NCBI GenBank assembly: GCA_902786205.1
Contig: CADABQ010000008.1
Coordinates: forward strand, 1 to 46,647
Reading direction: 5' to 3'
Source of the DNA: an uncultured Lachnospiraceae bacterium
GTDB taxonomy: Bacteria > Bacillota > Clostridia > Lachnospirales > Lachnospiraceae
Length of the DNA stretch: 46,647 bases
The position numbers and the translations under genes were made by a program. The notes below the pieces were generated by a model that searched no databases, was not told the DNA's origin, and worked only from the letters and a program-made list of their open reading frames with translations. Position 1 is the first letter of the stretch, and every line of letters begins with the position of its first letter. Below, piece by piece: positions 1 to 10,151 of this stretch.

Positions 1-560
1 CGTTTACGTGCGATACATGCACAAGCACTTAGCGAGGTAGTTTCGAGCTTAGTACTTGGGCTAGTTATGGATGGAATACAGTGTGTAGTTTTGAAGGTAC
101 AGAGAAAAGGTTTTCATCTTAGGATGGAAGCCTTTTTTGATTCTTATGTCTTATTTGAAACAGTTTCTCACCGTCTCATTGACAACTAAACAGTGGAACA
201 ATCTTTTAAATTTTTATTTAACAAAGATACACCTGTTGCTCGAAGAAAAGAATTATAGTTAGAAAAGATGTTTAGTGAAATTATAACGGAGTGGATTTGG
301 GGGCTTTTTATTCTATGTATAAAATAGTGCAAAATGTAATATATCGGTTATTATTTTGAAGATGGTTTGATAATAATATAGGTAAAAGACAAGAGGTGGC
401 TGTGGAGTGTAAAAAGTAGGAATGTAGTAAAGAGATAAGTTATATAAGATAGAGGGGATGTTTTCCTTCATGAAAAAGCTAAAATAGGCAAAAGAAAAGG
501 ATGGTTATCCGTTTAGAGAATACTTAGTATGTGTAGCAAAATGTGAGATAGTTGAAGATA
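1..560. other. Gene-poor window edge
   Basis: No recognisable gene lies here. A plus-strand frame reads VYVRYMHKHLAR and stops at 38-40, ahead of the terminator at 105-138, so it could be the last residues of a gene outside the window; this is only a guess. Positions 28-59 form an imperfect stem (AAGCACTTAGC against GCTTAGTACTT). The rest is AT-rich with stops in all frames. Confidence 0.4.
105..138 (+). terminator. Intrinsic terminator
   Basis: A 14-bp stem (AAAAGGTTTTCATC against GATGGAAGCCTTTT, two G-U pairs) with a TTAG loop runs into a T-run. It would terminate a plus-strand transcript entering from the left edge. Confidence 0.8.
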
Positions 561-564
561 ATTT

Positions 565-613
565 TTATATAAATAAAAAGCTAGTAGCACCAATAAGATG
601 TTACCAGCTTTTT
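565..613 (-). terminator. pyrG intrinsic terminator
   Basis: Stem AAAAAGCTGGTA / TACTAGCTTTTT read on the minus strand, followed by TTTATATAAAAA. One position is a G-U pair on the minus strand but an A-C mismatch on the plus strand, so the hairpin is better in the pyrG direction. Confidence 0.8.
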
Positions 614-638
614 ATTTTTTCTATGGTTTAACGTTATA

Positions 639-2252
639 TTATTTATTATTTTGATGTTCTAATGCTGCGCCTACGAAGCCATTAAATAATGGATGAGGAT
701 GGTTTGGTCTTGATTTAAATTCTGGATGTGCCTGAGTTGCAATAAACCATGGATGAGATGGTAATTCAAACATTTCAACAATCTTTCCATTAGGAGATAA
801 ACCGCAAAGAGACAAACCTGCTTTCACTAAATCCTCGCGATAGTAATTATTTACCTCATATCTATGACGATGGCGTTCAGAAATTTCTTTTGTGCCATAT
901 AACTTGTATGCTTTACTGTTTTCATCTAAGACACAAGGATAGGCTCCAAGTCTTAAAGTACCACCAATATCTGTAACATCATTTTGATCTTCCATCAGGT
1001 TAATAACTGGATGGGAAGTAGAAGGATCTAATTCAATACTATGCGCATCTCTTAAATCTAAAACATTTCTTGCAAATTCCACAATTGCTAATTGCATACC
1101 AACACATAAACCTAAAAATGGAATGTTGTGTACACGAGCGTATTCGATTGCATGAATCTTTCCGTCCATACCACGAGTACCAAAACCACCAGGAACAAGA
1201 ATACCATCTACATCGTTAAAGTAAGTAGCAGCATTTTCTCTAGTTACATCTTCAGAATTAACCCATTTAATATCAACTGTAGCATTATGAGGAATACCAC
1301 CATGTTTTAATGCTTCAACAACGCTAATGTATGCATCATGTAAAGAAGTGTATTTACCGACTAATGCAACACGTACAGATTGTGTAGGATGTTTTACTGC
1401 TTCGATCATTTTTTCCCAATCTGCTAAATCAGGTGTAGGGCATTCTAAATGAAGACATTTACATGCGATATCTGCTAGATGCTCTTTTTCCATAGCCAAA
1501 GGAGCTTCATATAAAGTTTCAACGTCCAAATTCTGAATAACGTGATATTTTGATACATTACAAAATAGTGCAATTTTATCTTTTATATCATCTTCTAAAG
1601 GTACTTCTGTACGGCATACAATTATATCAGGTTGTAATCCCATTGATTGTAATTCTTTTACACTAGATTGTGTAGGTTTTGTTTTGATTTCGCCAGAGGC
1701 CTTCAAATATGGAATTAGTGTAACATGAAGTAAAATTGCATTTTCGCGCCCAACATCATGTTGAAATTGGCGAATTGCTTCTAAAAATGGTTGACTTTCA
1801 ATATCACCAACAGTTCCACCAACTTCAATAATTGCAATTTGGGTATCGGTGGATGAAGTTTCATCACGATAAAAGCGTTCTTTTATCTCATTTGTGATGT
1901 GAGGGATAACCTGAACGGTACCTCCGCCAAAATCTCCTCGGCGTTCTTTTTGCAAAACGGACCAATATACTTTACCAGTTGTTACATTGGAACGTTTTGT
2001 TAAGTTTTCATCAATGAAACGTTCATAGTGTCCAAGATCCAAATCTGTTTCGGCACCATCATCCGTAACAAAAACCTCACCATGTTGAACTGGATTCATA
2101 GTTCCTGGGTCAATATTGATATAAGGATCAAATTTTTGCATTGTAACCTTATATCCTCTTGATTTCAATAAACGTCCCAATGATGCCGCTGTAATTCCTT
2201 TTCCTAAACCAGAGACAACACCACCAGTAACAAAAACGTATTTAACAGCCAT
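639..2252 (-). CDS. pyrG: CTP synthase
   Basis: Converts UTP to CTP using ATP and glutamine-derived ammonia, the last step of pyrimidine nucleotide synthesis; cytosolic tetramer. The 537-aa length is normal for the family. The N-terminal synthetase domain begins [16 protein letters not shown] with the nucleotide-binding glycine loop, then [20 protein letters not shown]. The C-terminal class I glutamine amidotransferase domain has the oxyanion motif GGFGTRG, the nucleophile Cys in [10 protein letters not shown], and the HPE dyad near the C-terminus ([12 protein letters not shown]). The ATG is preceded by AAAGGAGG at 2260-2267 with 7-nt spacing. It is a single-gene minus-strand unit with its own promoter and terminator, divergent from ftsH. 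Confidence 0.98.
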   Translation of the reverse strand: MAVKYVFVTGGVVSGLGKGITAASLGRLLKSRGYKVTMQKFDPYINIDPGTMNPVQHGEVFVTDDGAETDLDLGHYERFIDENLTKRSNVTTGKVYWSVLQKERRGDFGGGTVQVIPHITNEIKERFYRDETSSTDTQIAIIEVGGTVGDIESQPFLEAIRQFQHDVGRENAILLHVTLIPYLKASGEIKTKPTQSSVKELQSMGLQPDIIVCRTEVPLEDDIKDKIALFCNVSKYHVIQNLDVETLYEAPLAMEKEHLADIACKCLHLECPTPDLADWEKMIEAVKHPTQSVRVALVGKYTSLHDAYISVVEALKHGGIPHNATVDIKWVNSEDVTRENAATYFNDVDGILVPGGFGTRGMDGKIHAIEYARVHNIPFLGLCVGMQLAIVEFARNVLDLRDAHSIELDPSTSHPVINLMEDQNDVTDIGGTLRLGAYPCVLDENSKAYKLYGTKEISERHRHRYEVNNYYREDLVKAGLSLCGLSPNGKIVEMFELPSHPWFIATQAHPEFKSRPNHPHPLFNGFVGAALEHQNNK

Positions 2253-2302
2253 ATCATAGCCTCCTTTGATTGAATGATACTAACATACTTACTAAAAATA
2301 TT

Positions 2303-2331
2303 ATTATAGACTATAATTGCCTGAAAAGCAA
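2303..2331 (-). promoter_or_regulatory. Probable pyrG promoter
   Basis: On the minus strand TTGCTT, a 17-bp spacer, then TATAAT. Predicted transcription starts near 2296, giving a leader of about 45 nt. There is no room for, and no sign of, an attenuator hairpin, and no GGG run at the start site as used by Bacillus pyrG reiterative-transcription control. Confidence 0.65.
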
Positions 2332-2445
2332 TATGAGAACGGTTGATATGATAAAAACTTTGTTATTATTTAGAAGATACACCTGTATATATGCAATATA
2401 TTTGATTGTACTTGTAGATAAAATACATATTGTAGACATTCAGGA

Positions 2446-2476
2446 ATAGCCGATAACGGCATTATGAGAAAAATGT
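2446..2476 (+). repeat. Short dispersed repeat, copy 1
   Basis: This 31-bp stretch (core TAACGGC) matches 35310-35340 at 24 of 31 positions by eye, with mostly transition differences. It lies in the pyrG-ftsH intergenic region, which otherwise holds only promoter signals. Confidence 0.45.
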
Positions 2477-2584
2477 TCAGCTAGTTTTTAAAATTTTTAA
2501 TTATTTTGTATATTAGGCATTTTTGGGATGTCCTCTGAATGATAACAATTTTTGTGATTTCTTTATGAAAACTTTAGTTAAATA

Positions 2585-2613
2585 TTGATTTATGGAAAAA
2601 CTATTATTATAAT
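2585..2613 (+). promoter_or_regulatory. Probable ftsH promoter
   Basis: TTGATT, a 17-bp spacer and TATAAT on the plus strand. Predicted start near 2620 leaves a leader of about 190 nt before the ftsH ribosome binding site; no known riboswitch was recognised in it. Confidence 0.55.
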
Positions 2614-2813
2614 AGAAATATTGAAAATATTCAGAAAATGGGATATTTTTGAAAAGAGAGTTATGTTGTTTTAGATGAGGCATGACAAGATTTGTAAGGC
2701 GATGATAGCTTGTAGGACAAATTTCATAAAATGCATGCTTCATAAAATACGATATGAGGGAGAAAAATTTAACAAACAGCAAAAAGTAATTGATAAAAGC
2801 AAGAGGAGGTCTT

Positions 2814-4889
2814 ATGAATAACGAGAATAATCCAAATGGTTCCAATAATAACCAAAATAAAGGAAATAATAAAAACAATAAATCGGGGCTAGTTGCAGCA
2901 ATCATAGCTACTATATTGGTTTTCATTTTTATTTGCTGGATACGTGGAGAAGTAGAACAAAGTTCAAAGCGTGAAATTACGTATGATGCCTTTTTGGAAA
3001 AAGTAGAAAAAAAGGAAGTAGAGAGTGTTGAGTTTTCAAATGGAAAAATTATGATTACTCCTAAGAAACAGAAAAATGCATTATATCCAATTACGTATTA
3101 TACCGGTTATTTAAATGATGATAAACTGCTTACAAAATTGGATAAAGCAGGAGTAAAGTATCAGGCAAAAGTAGATGACAATAATAGTAGTATTATAGAA
3201 TTTTTGCTTTTAAATGTTGTTCCATTCTTTTTAATATTTGGAACAATGTGGTTATTATTCCGGCCGATGTTTAAAGGTGGCGGAATGATGGGGGTCGGAA
3301 AGAGTAATGCAAAAGTATATGTAGAGAAAGAAACTGGAGTTACATTCCAAGATGTGGCGGGACAGGAAGAAGCAAAAGAATCTCTTCGCGAGTTAGTTGA
3401 TTTCTTACACAATCCTGGGAAATATGCACAGATTGGAGCAAAATTACCAAAAGGTGCATTGCTTGTAGGACCTCCGGGAACGGGTAAAACGTTGCTTGCA
3501 AAAGCATTGGCTGGCGAGGCAAAAGTACCATTCTTTTCTATGTCTGGTTCTGATTTTGTCGAGTTATATGTTGGTGTTGGTGCATCCCGTGTACGTGATC
3601 TGTTTAAACAGGCACAGCAAAAAGCGCCATGTATTATTTTTATTGATGAGGTAGATGCGATTGGTAAAAGTCGTGATGGACACTATGGTGGAAATGATGA
3701 ACGTGAACAAACATTAAATCAATTATTGTCTGAAATGGATGGATTTGATACTTCGAAAGGTTTAGTTGTTCTTGCGGCAACAAACCGGCCAGAAGTATTA
3801 GATAAGGCATTGCTTCGACCAGGACGTTTCGATCGCCGTGTGATTGTAGATAAGCCGGATTTAAAAGGTCGTGTGGATATTTTAAGAGTACATGCGAAAG
3901 ATGTTATGATGGATGATTCGGTGGATTTAAATGAAATTGCATTGGCGACATCAGGAGCTGTTGGATCTGATTTAGCAAATATGATCAATGAAGCTGCAAT
4001 TATGGCAGTTAAAGATGGTCGTATGTTTGTAAAACAATCAGATTTGTTTGAAGCAGTAGAAGTAGTAATTGCAGGAAAAGAGAAAAAAGATCGAATTCTT
4101 GGAAAAGAAGAAAAGAAAATTGTGGCTTATCATGAAGTTGGGCATGCGCTAGTAACAGCATTGCAAAAGGATGCAGAGCCAGTACAAAAAATTACTATAG
4201 TACCAAGAACAATGGGAGCGCTAGGGTATGTTATGCAAGTGCCGGAAGAAGAAAAATATCTTATGAGTCAGGATGAAATGATTAGTCGAATTACTACTTG
4301 TTTGGGTGGTAGAGCAGCTGAAAAGTTAGTTTTTGCATCTGTAACAACAGGAGCAGCAAACGATATTGAACAGGCAACTAAAGTTGCGAGGGCCATGGTT
4401 ACGCAGTATGGTATGTCAGATAAGTTTGGTATGATAGGCTTAGAATCCATAGAGAATAGATATTTGGATGGTCGTTCTGTAATGAATTGCAGTGATGAAA
4501 CAGCAGCTGAAGTGGATCATGAAGTAATGCGGATCCTAAAAGAATGTTATGAGAAGGCAGAACAGTTGTTGGCAGGAAACCGTGAAATTCTTGATAAGAT
4601 TGCAGAATACCTCATAAAAGAAGAAACAATAACAGGAAAAGAGTTTATGAGAATCTTTAGAGAAATAAAAGGATTGCCGGAGCCAGATGCGTCAGATGAA
4701 GTAGAACAAACACAGTATGTGGTTGATTTAGAAAAGGAAAATAAGGATACTTCAAATAAGGAAAATTTGGAGATAGATGGTTCGGCTTCATATATCGAAG
4801 AAAATGAACCAAAAGAACCAGATACACAGAAGGAGTCTGACGAGATTGCAGTTGGAGATGGGAAAGAACAAAAAGAAGACGATAAATAA
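2814..4889 (+). CDS. ftsH: ATP-dependent zinc metalloprotease FtsH
   Basis: Membrane-anchored AAA+ protease that extracts and degrades membrane and short-lived cytosolic proteins. The ATG at 2814 follows GAGGAGG by 4 nt; an in-frame TTG at 2790 lacks such a site. The 691-aa product has transmembrane segments at about residues 25-42 and 126-147 flanking an extracytoplasmic domain. It carries Walker A GPPGTGKT at 219-226, Walker B ([11 protein letters not shown]), the second region of homology ending RPGRFDRR, and the zinc site HEVGH at 440-444 with Asp517 in ANDIEQAT as probable third ligand. The last 60 or so residues are an acidic, Glu/Lys-rich, probably disordered tail. It appears monocistronic, followed by a long hairpin. 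Confidence 0.97.
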   Translation: MNNENNPNGSNNNQNKGNNKNNKSGLVAAIIATILVFIFICWIRGEVEQSSKREITYDAFLEKVEKKEVESVEFSNGKIMITPKKQKNALYPITYYTGYLNDDKLLTKLDKAGVKYQAKVDDNNSSIIEFLLLNVVPFFLIFGTMWLLFRPMFKGGGMMGVGKSNAKVYVEKETGVTFQDVAGQEEAKESLRELVDFLHNPGKYAQIGAKLPKGALLVGPPGTGKTLLAKALAGEAKVPFFSMSGSDFVELYVGVGASRVRDLFKQAQQKAPCIIFIDEVDAIGKSRDGHYGGNDEREQTLNQLLSEMDGFDTSKGLVVLAATNRPEVLDKALLRPGRFDRRVIVDKPDLKGRVDILRVHAKDVMMDDSVDLNEIALATSGAVGSDLANMINEAAIMAVKDGRMFVKQSDLFEAVEVVIAGKEKKDRILGKEEKKIVAYHEVGHALVTALQKDAEPVQKITIVPRTMGALGYVMQVPEEEKYLMSQDEMISRITTCLGGRAAEKLVFASVTTGAANDIEQATKVARAMVTQYGMSDKFGMIGLESIENRYLDGRSVMNCSDETAAEVDHEVMRILKECYEKAEQLLAGNREILDKIAEYLIKEETITGKEFMRIFREIKGLPEPDASDEVEQTQYVVDLEKENKDTSNKENLEIDGSASYIEENEPKEPDTQKESDEIAVGDGKEQKEDDK

Positions 4890-4945
4890 AATAAATTATT
4901 GTAAATGAATTATTGTATAGGGTAATGTTACGAAATTTCGCAAAC

Positions 4946-5049
4946 AAAAACGGAATGTATTTACACAGGGTGCAGATAATGGTAGTATCAATAGTTAAGA
5001 GATTAAGTATGATACCGTATCCTGTTTATGTAAATAGATTCCGTTTTTT
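4946..5049 (+). terminator. Long branched hairpin / terminator after ftsH
   Basis: AAAAACGGAAT with ATTTACA pairs with TGTAAAT and ATTCCGTTTTT across about 100 nt. The interior also pairs (CAGG with CCTG; GGTA-GTATCA with TGATAC-C). It ends in a T-run, so it probably terminates ftsH, but it is much larger than the other terminators here. Confidence 0.65.
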
Positions 5050-5082
5050 GCTCTATAGAAAGGTGTAGATTATAGAGCAAAA
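5046..5082. repeat. Perfect 12-bp inverted repeat
   Basis: TTTTGCTCTATA (5046-5057) and TATAGAGCAAAA (5071-5082) are perfect inverted repeats with a 13-nt loop. The left arm overlaps the T-run of the preceding hairpin and the right arm abuts the MITE copy at 5082, so this could be an alternative fold or an insertion scar. Confidence 0.6.
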
Positions 5083-5169
5083 CGCTCCACGTACGCCTCA
5101 TAAATTTGTGCATATCTGACAAAAAAACATTTTGCAAAATCAGGCACAAAGAGACTCCGAGAGTACATT
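5082..5169. mobile_element. MITE family A, 5'-truncated copy upstream of uvrC
   Basis: Shares with 10152-10291 the block CGCTCCACGTACGCCTCATA, then TTTTGCAAAATCAGG and the terminal inverted repeat GAGACTCCGAGAGTACATT. The left terminus seen in the other copy is missing, while this copy has about 27 extra bases in the middle. It ends 21 bp before the uvrC start codon. It has no coding capacity, so it is a miniature or decayed element. Confidence 0.7.
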
Positions 5170-5190
5170 AGATTAGAAAGGAGGAGGAGA

Positions 5191-7062
5191 ATGTTTGATA
5201 TAGAGGAAGAATTAAAAAAACTTCCAGCACAGCCAGGTGTATATTTGATGCATGACAAATATGATCATATTATTTATGTAGGAAAAGCGGTGAGTTTAAA
5301 AAATCGTGTACGACAGTATTTTCAACAAAGTCGTAAGGTAACCGCTAAAATAGAAAGAATGATAGAAAACATAGCCTACTTTGAGTATATTGTTACAGAT
5401 TCTGAGTTGGAAGCGCTTGTATTGGAGTGTAATCTGATAAAAGAATATAATCCCAAATATAATACGTTATTAAAGGATGATAAAGCATACCCATTTATTA
5501 AAGCTACAATAGGGGAAATGTATCCTCGTTTGCTTACTGTGCGACAGATGAAAAAATCAGGTAGAAAACATTCTGATAAAGTAAAATATTTTGGTCCATA
5601 TACTAGTGTGGGTGCCATGAAAGATGTAATGGAATTATTACGGAAGGCTTTTCGAGTTCGGACCTGCAATCGTTCTTTGCCAAAAGATATTGGAAAAGAA
5701 CGACCTTGTTTATATTATCAAATAAAACAATGTGGGGCACCGTGTCAGGGGTATATCAGTGAAGAGGAATATAAAGAAAATTTTCAAAAAGCCTTGGAAG
5801 TGTTGCAAGGAGATTATACTGGATTAATAGATATGCTTACAGTAAAAATGCAGGCAGCTTCAGAAAAGATGGAGTATGAAGATGCAGCAGAATATCGAGA
5901 TTTATTGCAAAGCGTGCAGAGAATGTCACAAAAACAAAAGTTGACCAATCAGGAAATGGAAGATTGGGATATCATAGGAATTGCTCGAACACACTCGGAG
6001 GCGGTTATTCAAATTTTCTTTATGCGAAGTGGAAGAATGATAGGTAGGGAGCATTATTTTTTTGAAGACATTGTGCAAGAGGAAAATAGTGAGTTACTGG
6101 AAAACTTTGTAAAACAATTTTATGCAGGGACACCATTTATTCCAAGAGAAATTTTCTTGCCGGAGGAAGTTGCAGAGCAAGAGATTTTAGAAGCATGGCT
6201 TACAAAAATGCGAGGACAGAAGGTTACTTTTCGACTACCTAAAAAAGGAAATAAAGAACGTCTGGTAGAGTTGGCATGTAATAATGCAAGTATTGTGTTG
6301 CAAAAGGATACAGATAAAATAAAAAGGGAAAAAGAAAGAACAATTGGCGCTATGCAGCAAATTGCCAGTATATTACATTTATCAGAGATACATCGGGTAG
6401 AATCCTATGATATTTCGAATATAAGTGGCTTTCAATCCGTAGGTTCTATGGTTGTTTTTGTGGATGGAAAACCGAAAAAAAATAATTATAGAAAATTCAA
6501 AATAAAAACGATAGATGGTCCAAATGATTACGGAAGCATGAAGGAAGTTTTAACAAGACGATTTGCGCATGGCCTGAAAGAAAGGGAGAAGAAACAGGGA
6601 GAAAAGTTTAGTCAGTTTCCAGATTTATTGCTTATGGATGGAGGAAAAGGACAAGTGAATGTAGCATTGGAGGTTTTAAAGGAATTCAATTTATCTATTC
6701 CAGTATGTGGAATGGTAAAGGATGATCATCATAGAACAAGAGGACTTTATTTTAATAATGAAGAATTACCTATTGATACAAGAAGTGAAGGGTTTCATTT
6801 GATAACAAGAATACAGGATGAAACACATCGATTTGCAATTACTTTTCATAGGGCTGTTAGAAGTAAAGAACAGGTACATTCTGTGTTAGATGATATTCCT
6901 AATATTGGAGAAAAAAGAAAAAAGATACTTTTAGCAAATTTTCAATCATTAGAAGAGATAAAAAGTGCTACAATAGAAGAATTAGAGCAGCTTCCACAGA
7001 TAAATCGAAAGGCTGCCGAGAGTATTTATACTTTTTTCCATTCGGAAACGATAAGAGATTGA
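5191..7062 (+). CDS. uvrC: UvrABC excinuclease subunit C
   Basis: Makes both incisions around bulky DNA lesions in nucleotide excision repair after UvrB loading. The 623-aa length is typical. Residues 10-95 are the GIY-YIG nuclease (PGVYLMHD...IIYVGKA, with Glu in [16 protein letters not shown]) for the 3' cut. A UVR motif ([15 protein letters not shown]) near 210-240 contacts UvrB. The RNase H-like domain for the 5' cut has Asp407 (SYDISN), Asp483 (LLMDGGKGQ) and His546 (DETHRFA). Two helix-hairpin-helix motifs close the protein. The start follows GAAAGGAGGAGGAG. A MITE remnant abuts the gene upstream, and hprK follows after 94 bp. Confidence 0.97.
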   Translation: MFDIEEELKKLPAQPGVYLMHDKYDHIIYVGKAVSLKNRVRQYFQQSRKVTAKIERMIENIAYFEYIVTDSELEALVLECNLIKEYNPKYNTLLKDDKAYPFIKATIGEMYPRLLTVRQMKKSGRKHSDKVKYFGPYTSVGAMKDVMELLRKAFRVRTCNRSLPKDIGKERPCLYYQIKQCGAPCQGYISEEEYKENFQKALEVLQGDYTGLIDMLTVKMQAASEKMEYEDAAEYRDLLQSVQRMSQKQKLTNQEMEDWDIIGIARTHSEAVIQIFFMRSGRMIGREHYFFEDIVQEENSELLENFVKQFYAGTPFIPREIFLPEEVAEQEILEAWLTKMRGQKVTFRLPKKGNKERLVELACNNASIVLQKDTDKIKREKERTIGAMQQIASILHLSEIHRVESYDISNISGFQSVGSMVVFVDGKPKKNNYRKFKIKTIDGPNDYGSMKEVLTRRFAHGLKEREKKQGEKFSQFPDLLLMDGGKGQVNVALEVLKEFNLSIPVCGMVKDDHHRTRGLYFNNEELPIDTRSEGFHLITRIQDETHRFAITFHRAVRSKEQVHSVLDDIPNIGEKRKKILLANFQSLEEIKSATIEELEQLPQINRKAAESIYTFFHSETIRD

Positions 7063-7156
7063 AAAAGGTATAGTTACATGATAAAATAAAAAACAGAAAC
7101 AATTGCGAAAAAGCAAGGAAATATAATAAAATCATGGGGATTGGAGGAGTGGATTT

Positions 7157-8089
7157 ATGGGAGAAACCTATTCTGTTGGAGTAACAACTTTGATTAAAAC
7201 GATGAAATTGGAAAATTGTACACCGAATGTTGTTGTGGAAAATATCAATATTACACAAACAGACATTAATCGTCCGGCATTACAATTGGCAGGGTATTTT
7301 GATTATTTTGATAATAATCGGATTCAGATTATTGGTCAGGTGGAATACTCTTATATGGAAAAAATGGGAAAAGAGTATTCTTTGGGAATGTTGGAAAAAA
7401 TTATGCAAGATAAAGTACCATGTATCGTATTTTGTCGAAACCTTCCTGTGGATGATGCTATCATTACGTTAGCAGAAAAATATCAAATACCTATTTTACG
7501 TTCGAAAAAGGCAACATCTGGTTTTGTTGCAGAAGTAATACGTTGGTTGAATGTGGAACTGGGACCACGCATGACGGTACATGGTGTATTGGTCGATGTA
7601 TATGGTGAAGGTGTATTGATTATGGGAGAAAGCGGAATTGGTAAAAGTGAGGCTGCGTTGGAATTGATAAAACGTGGACACAGACTTGTTTCGGATGATG
7701 TGGTAGAAATAAAACGTGTTAGTGACATTACTCTTATTGGTACAGCGCCGGATATCACAAGACATTTTATTGAATTGCGAGGTATCGGTATTATAGATGT
7801 AAAACATCTGTTTGGTGTAGAAAGTGTAAAAAATACACAGGCAATAGACTTGGTTATAAAATTGGAAGAATGGGAACGAGACAAAGAATATGATCGATTA
7901 GGTTTAGAGGAAGAACATATTGAATTTTTAGGAAACAAAGTAGTATGCCATTCTATTCCGATTCGTCCAGGACGTAATCTGGCAGTAATATGTGAAGCTG
8001 CTGCTGTAAATTATCGTCAGAAAAAGATGGGTTATAATGCAGCGCAGGAATTATATAATCGAGTAACAAATAATATTATGAATAAGTAG
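7157..8089 (+). CDS. hprK: HPr kinase/phosphorylase
   Basis: Bifunctional enzyme that phosphorylates Ser46 of HPr (and Crh) with ATP when glycolytic intermediates are high, and removes the phosphate by phosphorolysis; in Firmicutes this is the sensor for CcpA-type catabolite control. The 310-aa length is normal. The C-terminal kinase domain has Walker A GESGIGKS at 157-164, preceded by the conserved His in MTVHGVLVDVYGEGVL. It also has the HprK signature around ELRGIGIIDVKHLFG and IRPGRNLAVICEAAA. The ATG follows TTGGAGGAG. A candidate target with Ser46 is encoded 4 kb downstream at 12133-12399, and two glycolytic genes (glk, pfkA) sit in the same block. Confidence 0.97.
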   Translation: MGETYSVGVTTLIKTMKLENCTPNVVVENINITQTDINRPALQLAGYFDYFDNNRIQIIGQVEYSYMEKMGKEYSLGMLEKIMQDKVPCIVFCRNLPVDDAIITLAEKYQIPILRSKKATSGFVAEVIRWLNVELGPRMTVHGVLVDVYGEGVLIMGESGIGKSEAALELIKRGHRLVSDDVVEIKRVSDITLIGTAPDITRHFIELRGIGIIDVKHLFGVESVKNTQAIDLVIKLEEWERDKEYDRLGLEEEHIEFLGNKVVCHSIPIRPGRNLAVICEAAAVNYRQKKMGYNAAQELYNRVTNNIMNK

Positions 8090-8211
8090 TAAGTGTAGAG
8101 CACAGTAGGAAAAGGTTTTATTTAAGTGAAAATGTGGGATTAGACAAACTTTGTTTGGTAAGGGGATAAGAAAAAAGAAAGGATTACACATAGTGTAAAA
8201 GGTTAAGTATT

Positions 8212-9153
8212 ATGAAAAAATTCTGTGTAGGAGTGGACATTGGAGGAACAACAGTAAAGATTGGTTTATTTTCGGAAGAGGGAAAAATAGAAGAAAAATG
8301 GGAAATTGTAACGAGAAAGGATGAAGGAGGCAGTTTTATCTTAAGTGATATTGCGGCATCTATTGAGGAAAAAATACAAAAGAATAATGTAAAAAAAGAA
8401 GATGTGGTTGGTATTGGTATTGGTGTACCAGGACCTGTAACTGCGGATGGAACTGTTTTGAAATGTGTTAATTTAGGATGGGGCATTTTTAATGTTGCCG
8501 AGGAAGTAAAAAAATTAACTGGAATAGAGAATGTAAAAGTTGGAAATGATGCCAATGTTGCTGCACTTGGGGAAATGTGGCAAGGCGGCGGAAAAGGCTA
8601 TAAAAACATTGTTATGATGACACTTGGAACTGGTGTTGGCGGTGGTATTATTTTAGATGGAAAAATCTTGACAGGTAGTAAAGGTGCAGCAGGAGAAATT
8701 GGACATATTACCGTAAATTATGATGAAGAAGATACTTGTAATTGTGGGAAGAAAGGTTGTTTGGAACAGTTTGCATCTGCAACAGGTATTGTAAAAGAAG
8801 CAAAACGTTTATTACTTGTATCTGATAAACCATCGAAATTAAGAGATTTACAATATTTATCTGCAAAAGCAATTTTTGATGCGGCAAAAGAAGGCGATGA
8901 GCTTGCAGATGATTTAGTAGATGAGTTAACAAAATATCTTGGTATTGCAGCTTCTCATATTGCAGCAGTAGTGGATCCGGAAGCATTTGTCATCGGAGGC
9001 GGTGTTTCAAAGGCGGGAGAAATTCTGACAAACAGAATTAAGCAGAATTATGAAAAGAATGTTATGTTTGCTTTGCAAAACAAGGAATTTAAGCTTGCAG
9101 AATTAGGAAATGATGCAGGAATTTATGGATGTGCAAAAATGGTAATAGATTAG
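8212..9153 (+). CDS. glk: ROK-family glucokinase
   Basis: Phosphorylates glucose to glucose 6-phosphate with ATP in the cytosol, feeding glycolysis. The 313-aa protein opens with the phosphate-binding motif GVDIGGTTVKIGLF. It has the second glycine motif GTGVGGGII and the ROK zinc cluster GEIGHITV...CNCGKKGCLEQFASA, where one His and three Cys bind zinc. This is the glucokinase-type ROK layout; there is no N-terminal helix-turn-helix, so it is not an XylR/NagC-type repressor. The ATG has only a weak ribosome binding site (AAAAGG, 8 nt away). It lies between hprK and murB and is followed directly by a hairpin terminator. Confidence 0.93.
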   Translation: MKKFCVGVDIGGTTVKIGLFSEEGKIEEKWEIVTRKDEGGSFILSDIAASIEEKIQKNNVKKEDVVGIGIGVPGPVTADGTVLKCVNLGWGIFNVAEEVKKLTGIENVKVGNDANVAALGEMWQGGGKGYKNIVMMTLGTGVGGGIILDGKILTGSKGAAGEIGHITVNYDEEDTCNCGKKGCLEQFASATGIVKEAKRLLLVSDKPSKLRDLQYLSAKAIFDAAKEGDELADDLVDELTKYLGIAASHIAAVVDPEAFVIGGGVSKAGEILTNRIKQNYEKNVMFALQNKEFKLAELGNDAGIYGCAKMVID

Positions 9154-9157
9154 AACA

Positions 9158-9183
9158 AATGCCTGCATAATGCAGGCATTTTA
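9158..9183 (+). terminator. Intrinsic terminator after glk
   Basis: A perfect 10-bp stem AATGCCTGCA / TGCAGGCATT with a TAA loop, then TTTAT. The T-run is short, so partial read-through into murB is possible. Confidence 0.75.
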
Positions 9184-9221
9184 TACATGTATTAATAAGC
9201 AAGGAAAGCAGGAAAAGAGAT

Positions 9222-10145
9222 ATGTATGAGAATTTAAAAAAAGAAGTCGAAGAGATAATAAAAGAAGACCAAATTTTATGTGCAGAATCTTTGGCTAAAC
9301 ACACTACTTTTCGAATTGGTGGACCAGCAGATTTATTTTTACAACCTCAAAATGAGAAAGAAATTACAAAATTAGTGAGATTTTGTAGAGAAAAGGAAGT
9401 TCCATTTTATATTATGGGAAATGGTAGTAATATTTTGGCCAGTGATAAGGGATATACAGGAATTATTTTACACATAGGGAAAAATATGTCATCTGCAAAA
9501 TTTACAGAGAAAGATAAGGATACTGTATTGGTTACTGCGGAAGCTGGCATTATGCTTATAAAACTTGCAAGGGAAGCTGTGAATCAATCTTTGACAGGTT
9601 TGGAATTTGCTGGAGGGATTCCTGGAACCTTAGGTGGTGCAATTACTATGAATGCAGGTGCCTATGGTGGTGAGATAAAAGATTGCATTGTTTGGGCAAA
9701 AGTGGTGACAAAAGAAGGAAACGTGATGGTTCTTAATCGGGAAGAGCTTGCACTTGGTTATCGTTCCAGTATTATCCAAAAGGAAGGATGGATTGTAACA
9801 GAGGCACAATTTGCGTTAACGAGAGGAAATAAAACTGAAATAGTAAAAACTATGGATGAATTGCAAAAAAAGAGAAAAGAAAAACAACCATTAGAATATT
9901 CAAGTGCTGGAAGTACATTTAAAAGACCAGAAGGATTTTTTGCAGGTAAATTGATTGAAGATGCAGGACTACGTGGATATCGTGTAGGAGATATTATGGT
10001 ATCTGATAAACATTGCGGATTTGTAGTAAATGTAGGAAAGGGAACCGCAGAGGAAGTGCATATGTTAATGGAACATGTGGAACAGACTGTTTATGAAAAG
10101 TTTGGAGTAACGTTAGAACCAGAAGTTCGATTTTTAGGTGGATGA
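9222..10145 (+). CDS. murB: UDP-N-acetylenolpyruvoylglucosamine reductase
   Basis: FAD- and NADPH-dependent reduction of the enolpyruvyl group to give UDP-MurNAc, the second committed step of peptidoglycan precursor synthesis. The 307-aa length fits the gram-positive type II MurB. Visible motifs are the FAD-binding region (TTFRIGGPAD, MGNGSNIL), GIPGTLGGAITMNAGAYGGE, the substrate-contact YRSSI, the proton-donor serine in SSAGSTFKRP, AGKLIEDAGLRG, and the C-terminal glutamate in LEPEVRFLG. The ATG follows AGGAAAAGAG. The stop is 6 bp from the left end of a complete MITE that separates it from rapZ; murB next to rapZ/whiA is a common Clostridia arrangement. Confidence 0.96.
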   Translation: MYENLKKEVEEIIKEDQILCAESLAKHTTFRIGGPADLFLQPQNEKEITKLVRFCREKEVPFYIMGNGSNILASDKGYTGIILHIGKNMSSAKFTEKDKDTVLVTAEAGIMLIKLAREAVNQSLTGLEFAGGIPGTLGGAITMNAGAYGGEIKDCIVWAKVVTKEGNVMVLNREELALGYRSSIIQKEGWIVTEAQFALTRGNKTEIVKTMDELQKKRKEKQPLEYSSAGSTFKRPEGFFAGKLIEDAGLRGYRVGDIMVSDKHCGFVVNVGKGTAEEVHMLMEHVEQTVYEKFGVTLEPEVRFLGG

Positions 10146-10151
10146 TAATTT

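Noticed and set aside
1..189. Open frame from the left edge (RLRAIHAQALSEVV...)
   Set aside because: It reads straight through the strong terminator hairpin at 105-138 and shows no family resemblance.
470..631. ATG frame MKKLK-stop-AKEKDGYPFREYLV...
   Set aside because: It has an internal stop and then runs through the pyrG terminator; a decayed gene is possible but cannot be supported.
2513..2926. 137-codon minus-strand frame overlapping the ftsH start
   Set aside because: Phe/Leu-rich antisense reading of AT-rich DNA; no ribosome site, and it overlaps the ftsH ribosome binding site and N-terminus.
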